Source of the DNA: Adineta vaga
Lineage: Eukaryota; Rotifera
Length of the DNA stretch: 64,000 bases
Reading direction: 5' to 3'
Assembly (NCBI GenBank): GCA_021613535.1
Contig: CP075493.1
Location: 12,090,001 to 12,154,000, forward strand
Positions 56,582 to 64,000 of the stretch are shown piece after piece. Position numbers and translations under genes: made by a program. Below the pieces are notes generated by a model, which worked only from the letters and a program-made list of their open reading frames with translations, did not search any database and was not told the DNA's origin. How positions within the stretch are numbered: position 1 is the first letter of the stretch; each line of letters begins with the position of its first letter.

Positions 56582-57304
56582 ATGATATTCGAACGAGGAT
56601 ATTTCTATTTGAAAATGTTCTTGATGTGGATTGAAATGTCCAAATCTTTCGATGGTTTTATTCCTAATATATATTATGTATGGAATCAATTTTGGTTTAT
56701 TCAAATCATTATTTGTATATGTTATTGTATAAAATTAAAAAGAATTCTTCCGACTACACTTTATTCAAAACATGTTGCTATTTTTCAATTTAATTTCGTT
56801 CTATTAACAAATGGCATTTTATATATTATAGAAATGATTTATACAAATAAATTTATACTTAGTTTCAATACATTTCTTCATCATTTCATTGCATTTTTCA
56901 TCTTTATTTTTACTTTATTTCAACAAGATATGATTTGTGTTTTGTATTTAATTCCTTATTTATTTCATTCATTATATTGGTATTTAGATAATTCATGTGA
57001 TTATCTATTATTTGCTTACAATGTATCTTTACCATTATCAACCATTTTTATTGTAGCATTCAGTTCTTTCAAGTCCAATCTAAGTCTTGAAATACCTTTT
57101 GTAACGATATGTTTATTTCAAATGAATACATTTACATATTTCTATAATGATGCATTGAATCTACGAGAAATTGAAACGTTTGAACTCATGAAAGCATTGA
57201 TATTATCTTTTATATTTACAACACCTTTTCATTTGTATTTATTGTATACTAAAAGAAGGAGAAGAAGAAAAAACGATTTTTTAAATAAATTTGCTACGAT
57301 CTAA
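56582..57304 (+). CDS. multi-pass membrane protein, TLC/TMEM-like, orphan
   Basis: One 240-residue exon with about seven hydrophobic segments: FWFIQIIICICYCIKL, FVLLTNGILYIIEMIY, FLHHFIAFFIFIFTLF, MICVLYLIPYLFHSLYWYL, LPLSTIFIVAF, IPFVTICLFQ, and LILSFIFTTPFHLYLLY. The tail is basic (TKRRRRRKNDF). A paired His (FLHHFIAFF) inside a membrane segment is reminiscent of TLC-domain proteins, but other TLC features are not clear, so that link is weak. No signal peptide is needed. The product is a predicted membrane protein of unknown function. Confidence 0.6.
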   Translation: MIFERGYFYLKMFLMWIEMSKSFDGFIPNIYYVWNQFWFIQIIICICYCIKLKRILPTTLYSKHVAIFQFNFVLLTNGILYIIEMIYTNKFILSFNTFLHHFIAFFIFIFTLFQQDMICVLYLIPYLFHSLYWYLDNSCDYLLFAYNVSLPLSTIFIVAFSSFKSNLSLEIPFVTICLFQMNTFTYFYNDALNLREIETFELMKALILSFIFTTPFHLYLLYTKRRRRRKNDFLNKFATI

Positions 57305-57589
57305 CAGTTTTATCTATACTACATCTTCACTATTGCATCTTGATATTATTCTTATTACCTTGAAAAGTATGAAATATTAACCTGTATATAAATACACCTG
57401 TTTGTACGAAATTTCAGGAGACAAGATTTTTTGATTATGAAAATCATTCTGCATTGGGAATACAACTGTATAAGGATAAAAAATTTGGTAATTGCTATAC
57501 TTTTGGTGGGATTCATTCTTTTTTTCATTCTATTATCATCAATCATAATCTTAATAAATCAAAGCACTTTTTTTAAACTATTTGTAGTT

Positions 57590-59317
57590 TTATTGCAAAT
57601 AACATTTTTGTTCTAAATCGATATCAAATTTTTGAATTCGATGATTACAACTATCTACAACATAAAGATTTCCTCTTGTATCAAATGATAAACCAATAGG
57701 TTCATTGAATTCATTTATCTTTTCTCCTTTTCCATTTCCGCCGAGAACAATTTCACCTTCCAATTTTTCTTCACGCCAACGCATTATTCGATGATTACCA
57801 CAATCTGCAACATAAATTTGACCCCACGAATCAATCATCAATCCTGTAGGATAGGAAAGTTGATTAAGATTTTCACCCCGACCATTTCCACCAGCTACAA
57901 TAACACCTTCTTTTGCACCTTTTCTCCATTTCATTACACGATGATTTCGATTATCTGATACATAAACAGATTGTTCATTGTCAACTGCTAAATACGTTGG
58001 ACGATTCAATTGATCAAGTTCAATTCCACATCCATTTCCACCAGCGACTAATATTCCTTCTTTTCCTTCTTCACCTTGTTTCCATCGTCTTACTTCATTC
58101 TTCTCCCAATCAGAAACATAAATATATCCATATTTATCTATTGTCACTCCACAACAATGAATATTCTGTAAAAGTACCTCTGGATTTTTATTTAACGACC
58201 ATCGAATCACTCGATTGTTTCCCCAATCAGTAACGATCATCGAATGATTCTGCTGATCGATAATCGCATCCGATGGATGACTCAATTGATCTATTCGATT
58301 TCCTTGTCCATTTCCACCTGCAATTATCTTTCCTTTCTTAGTGGTAAACTTCCATTGAATTATACGATGATTTCCCCAATCAACAATATACATAGTCTTA
58401 TTTTCCTCTATAATCAATTTTTGAGGACGATAAAATTGATTTAATTGATCTCCTCGACCATTTCCTCCAGCAACTGTCAGTCCATTTTCTTTCCATCGAC
58501 TAAATTTTGTATCTAAACAACGACTTTCAAATATCTTCTCTATCGACAAAAACGAATTACCTAGTAATGTATTTTCTATTGAATGAACTTTTGTTTTCAA
58601 TGTTAAACCATGATCTGCAGGTGAAGTCAATGTTTCATATGGTGGTATTTGTTCTTTTAATTGAATCATATATAATCCTCGTGCTGCTTTCCATTTACTT
58701 CGTACTTGAAAATAAGTTCCAGGAAGAAGAATTATTTCATTTTCATCTTTAAAATATGAATGTAATTGTATAGATTTACCATTCAAACAGTCAATACTAA
58801 ATATCGTTCGATCACCATTCGAACCAACAAATTTTTCCATGACATTCATTCTTTCTGTACAAGAACTTATTCCCCACCAGAAAGCATCTTTATCATATTC
58901 ATGTCTTAATTTTCCACGAATGCCACGCCAAATAGTTCCTTTAATCGATGGAAGTTTATATAATGCAGTAAAAAATAACTTGAAATAAAGAAACCATTCT
59001 ATCAATGTATTTCGATCTTGAGAACGAAGTCTTTCATTAAGTATTGTATATAAACTTGAATATGGTTTTGGCCATTGCATTGTATATAAATGAATCGAAG
59101 CAGATTCATCTTGCGTTAAACCATCTGTAGGATTATGACAATTTCTTTTTGCTATTTCAATCATTGTGTCACAATTGTAAAGTAAGGATTTAATCGGTTC
59201 GATTGCTTCTTTTAATGAAACGAGTGGATAGTTTTCATAGCCACTAATAGGTGTTAATGTTTGATAGGGTTCTTCACCAGCATCAAGAAAACGTTCAGGA
59301 ATAATTCTTTCAGTCAT
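57590..59317 (-). CDS. ADP-ribosyltransferase (ART) domain fused to an NHL-repeat propeller
   Basis: Intronless frame of 575 residues. The N-terminal 240 residues match the arginine-type mono-ADP-ribosyltransferase fold: an R in TIWRGIRGKL, an S in FWWGISSCTER, and an E-x-E in DENEIILLPGTYFQV, i.e. an R-S-E catalytic set. The C-terminal 300 residues hold six NHL repeats, each with a strand such as YIVDWGNHRIIQW, IVTDWGNNRVIRW, YVSDNRNHRVMKW, YVADCGNHRIMRW and YVVDSCNHRIQKF, spaced by VAGGNGRGxxLNQL loops. There is no signal peptide or membrane segment, so cytosolic. Family knowledge: R-S-E ARTs transfer ADP-ribose from NAD to protein Arg or other acceptors. The propeller probably picks the target (inference). 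The lack of introns matches a recently acquired or retro-copied gene. All catalytic residues look present. Confidence 0.85.
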   Translation of the reverse strand: MTERIIPERFLDAGEEPYQTLTPISGYENYPLVSLKEAIEPIKSLLYNCDTMIEIAKRNCHNPTDGLTQDESASIHLYTMQWPKPYSSLYTILNERLRSQDRNTLIEWFLYFKLFFTALYKLPSIKGTIWRGIRGKLRHEYDKDAFWWGISSCTERMNVMEKFVGSNGDRTIFSIDCLNGKSIQLHSYFKDENEIILLPGTYFQVRSKWKAARGLYMIQLKEQIPPYETLTSPADHGLTLKTKVHSIENTLLGNSFLSIEKIFESRCLDTKFSRWKENGLTVAGGNGRGDQLNQFYRPQKLIIEENKTMYIVDWGNHRIIQWKFTTKKGKIIAGGNGQGNRIDQLSHPSDAIIDQQNHSMIVTDWGNNRVIRWSLNKNPEVLLQNIHCCGVTIDKYGYIYVSDWEKNEVRRWKQGEEGKEGILVAGGNGCGIELDQLNRPTYLAVDNEQSVYVSDNRNHRVMKWRKGAKEGVIVAGGNGRGENLNQLSYPTGLMIDSWGQIYVADCGNHRIMRWREEKLEGEIVLGGNGKGEKINEFNEPIGLSFDTRGNLYVVDSCNHRIQKFDIDLEQKCYLQ

Positions 59318-60161
59318 AGATTTCGAAAAAAAAAGGAAGAATATAGTTGACGAAGATCTGTGTTTTTAGTTAAAATGATAAAACTTCTGTTATATTCATT
59401 TTTATAAGATATCGTTATCTATAAGAAAAAGAGTGATTCAGTCATTTAAAAACTTCTGTTGCATGATAAAAATACTCAGAATGTTCTTTTTGTGTCAGTA
59501 AAAATCAAACTAATATGATATGGTAGAATTGATATTAAAAAAAAACAGAAAACAATGTATCTTATCAAAGATGTGGAAAATGAATATATTCAAATTTTTC
59601 TCCACTAATTGATTTTATAATCAAGTAATAACTATTCATTCTTTTATTTCATCAGTTGTCATATTATTCAACATTGAATATAACATCAAATTTGATTGAG
59701 GAGTTCCGTTATGCGTAGTTTTTTCTCATCAATGGGCTCTTATTGAGTAAAAATAGCTATTTGTTCTCTAGAAGTGCGAAGAAATGAGTTAAATTTAACA
59801 TTTTGCTTATTAAAAAAAGAAATTCTCCGAACCTCTTCGCAGTCTGTACGTTTCTTTAAGATTTTTAATCTTTAGTGTAATTCACTTATAAAGAGAATAA
59901 AAAGCCTTTCAGAAGCGTCTCGCATAAACATAATTTTCTCTCTCGATAATGACAACGTATGATATAATATGTTTTAAAACTTTTACTTATCTTCTTAATG
60001 TCTTCTGTCTGCTGTAATGTGTAGATAAAGTAAATACTTTTACAGAACTTCCAGAAGATTATCTTCTAGAAACTTTTCTGATTTGCTTCACTGTTTCACA
60101 CAAAGTTTCAGAGTTCTTTTTGTTAAACTTTCAATTGTTAAAATAATCAATAAACTTATAG
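59318..60161. other. intergenic between divergent genes
   Basis: About 840 nt, AT-rich, shared by the ART-NHL gene (minus) and the 7TM gene (plus). No exon, RNA gene or repeat recognised. Confidence 0.55.
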
Positions 60162-61299
60162 ATGAATTATACTCTATCAACAACAACCATTGATCCAGCT
60201 GTTTCTGATTTGAATACTGCTCGTATGGGAATACAACGCTTCGGTCAACCCATCCTTTTAACACTTGGTATGATTGGATGTATATTGAATATAGCAATTT
60301 TTCTTCGTCCAACAATGCGTACAAATTCTTGTGCTATCTATTTTCATGCAAGTTCATGGGCAAATTTATTTTGTTTAACCTGGGGTTTATTTATTAGTAT
60401 GCTTGCTTTTTTTATGAATAATAATCCTTTGACATACAATTCGGCATATTGTAAAATTCGTTATTATATTCTGACTGGTTCTCAACTAGCAAGTCGGGCA
60501 TGTGTAGTTCTAGCATGTCTCGATCGATTTCTTTTGTGCTCACAATCGATTCAACAACGATCATTTTGTCGAGCAAATGTAGCATTCAAAGTTATGTTAA
60601 TAACTGTTGCTGGTTGTGCTTGTCTATCGACTTATGTATTGGTAGTCTACGATGCATTTCCTCAAGCTCGACAATGTACAACTTCGTCAGCAGCAGGAAA
60701 AATAATTGATACAACAGTCTTATTTTTATTCAATTTTGGAACTCCAGCTGTATTAATGAGTACATTAACTGGTTTGATTATCTGGCGATTGAAACAAAAC
60801 GGAAAACGAATTGGTGGTAGAAAAGTAAGTATATTCTCAGAAATAGTAAATAATATATTTTGTTTTTTATATTTAATTTAGATTCATGTACGTCATAGAG
60901 ATTTACAGCTCGCAGCTATGCTTATAGGACAAGTAGTTTTATATATTGTAACAGCACTTCCATTTGTAAGCACGTTTATCTACATGACAATAACACAATA
61001 TGATCCACCAGCAAGTAAATCGGCATATCGTAATGCGGCAGAAAGTTTAGCTTTAACAGCCACAGGAAGTTTTGGTACATTTATATTTAATGCAGTAAGA
61101 ATTACAATTGTATATAAATTTGTATTTTATAATATGTGTATTTTAGTTGACTTTTTATGTCTACACATTGACAGCACCAAGTTTTCGTCGAGAATTATTT
61201 GCATTAATCATTCCAAAACGATGGATCAATCAAATGCATTTAAGAGAACAAACTCAAATAACTCGAACAAATCGAATTCGTCCATCGCTTCGCGATTAA
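60162..61299 (+). CDS. rhodopsin-like seven-transmembrane receptor
   Basis: Three exons (60162-60824, 60882-61094, 61147-61299) give 342 residues. N-glycosylation site at NYT near the N-terminus. TM1 PILLTLGMIGCILNIAIFL carries the N of family A receptors. TM2 IYFHASSWANLFCL. A Cys before TM3 (AYCKIRYY) pairs with QARQCTTS in the second extracellular loop. TM3 ends VLACLDRFLLC, a DRF variant of DRY. TM6 is IGQVVLYIVTALPFVSTFI with a P in the usual place. The end of TM7 reads VYTLTAPSFRREL, without N-P-x-x-Y. The basic C-tail ends NRIRPSLRD. The exon junctions restore frame precisely; a longer unspliced frame past 61094 gives only a non-conserved tail. Probable orphan peptide-type GPCR. Confidence 0.84.
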
Positions 61300-61577
61300 A
61301 ATAAAATGAATTGACTCATCATCCTTTTATATTATTAATCACGCGTACTAACTGTAATATTTTGAAAAAGAATCATGCTTACCAAAATAAATCCGAATCG
61401 TTCATGTCGATCTTTTCATTAATTCAATCTAAAAAATAATTCTTTGTAAGATTTGTATAACAAGAAGGTATGATTGTCGATAATAACTCTTAACTATTCA
61501 TAAGCACACCATCAATTCAATTGAATTTCTCATTTCTTTATTCCTTTCAAATATTTAACCTATATCGCATAATATCC

Positions 61578-62555
61578 ATGAGTCTTTTACCATCAACATC
61601 AAATTTTAGTGATGATTCGGAAGAATATATTTTTTCTTCAAAAATTCAACTAATCGAAATAATTACTGGGAAAATTAGTTATGGTATTTATGCATTTGCA
61701 GTAATATTTAGTTTGATACAAACATTTTGGAAAAATAGAACTATTGATCGCCTTTTAAGTACTATAACCGAAGCATATTCCGATCGTAAATTGGAGTCAC
61801 ATCAAGTTTATCTAAGTCAACAGATTATCACTTGTTATCGATACGATCAACGTTTCTCTTATATTCCACATCCAAATCGAGCAATGGTATTTATCTTTGC
61901 TGTTCATGTACAAATCCTTATGATGATTGCAATCAGAACTTTATTTAGTCGACAGACTATACTCGTAAAGGATTGTACATCACTCAAATTTCCATTGGAA
62001 ATGCTTCAATGTGAAAATGATCAATTGCCATGTCCATCAAATGCAACAGAAAATGTTGTTAAATGTGTCTATTATTCATTTCAAATGACAAATCTAATTA
62101 CTATGAGTACATCGGTAATCACTTGGCATAATGCTCTTCGTTATTCTGTTATTAAATTGATTCGTTTCATTCGATGGATCTTATTTCATGGTAATGATCA
62201 ACCAAGAAATTTGTGTAGTTGTTTTTTTCCAGCTACATCACGTCGTTTACGTTGTATTATGTATGTTAATTATATTATATTGTGGATCTATCTTCTAGCC
62301 ACAGCTATACTTGGTCTTGGCTGGAATAAAACACTTTATCGTATAACAGTTGATGAATTTGGTTCTATTTGGACACCGTTCGTCCTAGCAGCAGATCGAA
62401 TATATACACTCAATATGGCTTTAATACCTGAATTATTACAAAATTCGTTAGATACAATAAAACATGGTGATGAATTACTTCTTGTGGATGTTGAAACTCT
62501 TATTCATCTGACTTCTAAGAAAACAAAACGTCTACTAACAACTCCCGATAACTAA
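61578..62555 (+). CDS. multi-pass membrane protein, orphan
   Basis: Single exon, 325 residues from the first ATG (MSLLPSTSNFSDDSEEYIF). About four membrane segments are visible: SYGIYAFAVIFSLIQTF, AMVFIFAVHVQILMMIAI, VYYSFQMTNLITMSTSVI and CIMYVNYIILWIYLLATAIL. A Cys-containing extracellular loop (KDCTSLKFPL, LQCENDQLPCPSN) carries the sequon NAT. The cytosolic tail is LLVDVETLIHLTSKKTKRLL. I do not recognise a family. It has the regular codon use of its neighbours and is likely a real lineage-specific membrane protein. Confidence 0.62.
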   Translation: MSLLPSTSNFSDDSEEYIFSSKIQLIEIITGKISYGIYAFAVIFSLIQTFWKNRTIDRLLSTITEAYSDRKLESHQVYLSQQIITCYRYDQRFSYIPHPNRAMVFIFAVHVQILMMIAIRTLFSRQTILVKDCTSLKFPLEMLQCENDQLPCPSNATENVVKCVYYSFQMTNLITMSTSVITWHNALRYSVIKLIRFIRWILFHGNDQPRNLCSCFFPATSRRLRCIMYVNYIILWIYLLATAILGLGWNKTLYRITVDEFGSIWTPFVLAADRIYTLNMALIPELLQNSLDTIKHGDELLLVDVETLIHLTSKKTKRLLTTPDN

Positions 62556-62953
62556 TCTAAAAATTTTATAGACGATTCTTTACTTTCTATATAATATTGC
62601 ATTACTTATTGAAGAAAACATAAGAAAATTGCATTGGATTAAATCTAATAAATATTTAAACACACTTCAGCTCTAACTCATTTTTTTTTCATCAAGAAAT
62701 TTGCAATTCTATTCTTTTTCGATAACAAAGAGTAACACAAACATCTTTGTCGATATTCATGATAATTATGCAATTAAATAACATTACAGCTCTCTTATTG
62801 TCTTCTATTACGAAATTGTTTTCTCTTTCTTCCTTGCTTTCTCTATTTCTATAGAAAAGTTTCGCAATTACAATTCGTTGTGAAATTACAACGTGAAATA
62901 AAATCTCCTTCATCTTTCTGATTGTATCATTATGTTGCTTGATCATCACGAGT
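62556..62953. other. intergenic, no gene seen
   Basis: About 400 nt between two plus-strand genes; AT-rich with a T run near 62680. An antisense 85-codon frame has no motif. Confidence 0.55.
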
Positions 62954-64000
62954 ATGGATACATTTTATAATGATTTAATGACTTTGTGCTCTCAAGATGA
63001 AATATTCTATTTCAAAGATATTCGTTTACATGGAATAAATTATCGTATATTCAACTATCGTTTATGTTCGTATGGAAGATTTCAGACTCATCCTGCAGCT
63101 TTAAATTGTTGTGGAACAATGTTTAATATAACCAATCCAAAATGTGTACAACTTGTTTCATTACCATTAGAGAAAATTTTCGATTATGAAGAAGGTTTTG
63201 GGCAAAAACAGTTTCATGAACGTGGTCAATTTGGTGATAAAATGGAGAAAATGGATGGATCATTGATGACAACATTTTTACATGGTAGAGGATCGAAAGA
63301 ACAAACACTTAGACTTAAATCAAAACAATCATTAACATCAAATCAAGTTCAAGAAGCCATGCGATTGCTTGAAGGTATGTCATCATACCTATATTCAGTT
63401 TAAAATGAAACATTATTTTGATTAAAAAAAAATCTGTATATTTCTCTGTTAAGGCAAATTTAGAACGGAAATCGAACGTTTAATTTGCCTTAATTACACT
63501 GCAAATATGGAATATACAACACCTACAAATCATGTTTTCGTTGCTTATAAACGCCCACAACTTACGGTTTTATCCATTCGATCTCATATTAATGGTGAAA
63601 CTTTATTTGGTAGTCGATTAAAAACTTTTCTTTTGGAAAATAATTTTCCTACAATTCTTGAGCATCTCGTACCATTTGAAACCGTTGCATCTGATGTGAC
63701 ACATGAGGATTTAATTCACGGTACATATCAAGAAACAAGTGGTGAAGGTTATGTTGTTGAAATTAGGCACCCTGATCGATTGCCCTATCTTGTGAAAGTC
63801 AAAACGCAAAAATATTTTATGATTCATGGTGATCGGGGAACTGAAAATTCTCCAAGATCATTATTTGAAGCACTTATATATGGACAAAAAGAGCATTTGT
63901 TGGACTTATTTAAAGTTGATATATCAACATTGAAAAGAATCGAAGATATGGAACAACATATAAGACCCAAATACAACCATATGATTCAAGGTGTTCAACA
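62954..64000 (+). CDS. T4 Rnl1-like RNA ligase, 3' end outside window
   Basis: Exons 62954-63374 and 63454-beyond 64000, joined by a 79-nt intron. ATG at 62954 (MDTFYNDLMTLCSQ) begins an N-terminal part with FKDIRLHGINYRIFNYRLCS and a GTMFNI segment, as in T4 RNA ligase 1. The nucleotidyltransferase core follows: motif I KMDGSL with the Lys that takes AMP, motif III-like HVFVAYKR, motif IV GEGYVVEI, and motif V LVKVKTQKY. The remaining C-terminal helical region continues past the window. Family knowledge: Rnl1-type enzymes use ATP to join RNA 5'-phosphate and 3'-OH ends through a ligase-AMP intermediate, in phage for tRNA repair. Such genes are unusual in animals and probably acquired. A role in RNA repair after desiccation or damage is inference. 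Confidence 0.82.

Noticed and set aside
1-64000. CRISPR arrays, bacterial operons or ribosome binding sites
   Set aside because: Spliceosomal introns and animal gene families show nuclear eukaryotic DNA; no regular repeat-spacer array was seen.
1-64000. tRNA or rRNA genes and intact transposons or retroelements
   Set aside because: No cloverleaf, rRNA core, reverse transcriptase or transposase motif was recognised by eye; a covariance or profile search could still find some.

Overview
This is nuclear DNA of a small-genome animal, most probably a bdelloid rotifer. The basis is AT-rich sequence, close-packed genes with very short GT-AG introns (mostly about 45-65 nt), animal families (REJ/GPS protein, EF-hand/PH phospholipase C, C4 nuclear receptor, rhodopsin-like 7TM receptors, LDLa/EGF proteins), expanded NHL-repeat and 7TM families, and genes with a non-animal look (fungal-type anion:cation symporter, ADP-ribosyltransferase-NHL fusion, T4 Rnl1-type RNA ligase). 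A G-rich tract with units like TGTGGG, which I recall as a bdelloid telomere motif, agrees. The species cannot be fixed from the sequence. Layout: 1-5460 (+) is the 3' part of a 20-exon REJ/GPS protein that stops just after the GPS. 5.7-13.7 kb holds an intronless fungal-type transporter, an SLC49A4-like MFS gene, a decayed Ly6-like gene, an SDR enzyme and an NmrA/HSCARG-like redox sensor. 13.8-29.3 kb (-) is a duplicated two-gene unit: a giant LDLa/EGF/7TM receptor with, about 1.1 kb 5' of it, a small secreted Cys-rich gene. Receptor copy A (13.8-18.3 kb) is frameshifted; copy B (23.3-27.8 kb) is intact. A third, diverged receptor lies at 49.2-53.8 kb. 31.5-37.9 kb carries a phosphoinositide-specific phospholipase C, a nuclear receptor and an MLKL-N-terminal-like helical-bundle protein without a kinase. 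40-49 kb holds small orphan genes, a defensin-like peptide, a type II membrane NHL protein and a 7TM receptor. 54.5-64 kb holds two secreted-protein genes (one an Ala-rich precursor with a polybasic site), a multi-pass protein, an ART-NHL fusion, another 7TM receptor, an orphan membrane protein and the 5' part of the RNA ligase. Themes: cell-surface reception (three LDLa/EGF-7TM copies and two short 7TM genes), secreted Cys-rich peptides, and possible immune or cell-death effectors (MLKL-like, ART-NHL, defensin-like, Ala-rich precursor). The most notable observation is that receptor copies A and B are nearly identical over long stretches while their shared 5' flanks and neighbouring small genes are strongly diverged, as expected from gene conversion on an old tandem duplication. 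Several otherwise intact genes read as if exactly one base were missing, so assembly errors must be weighed against real decay.
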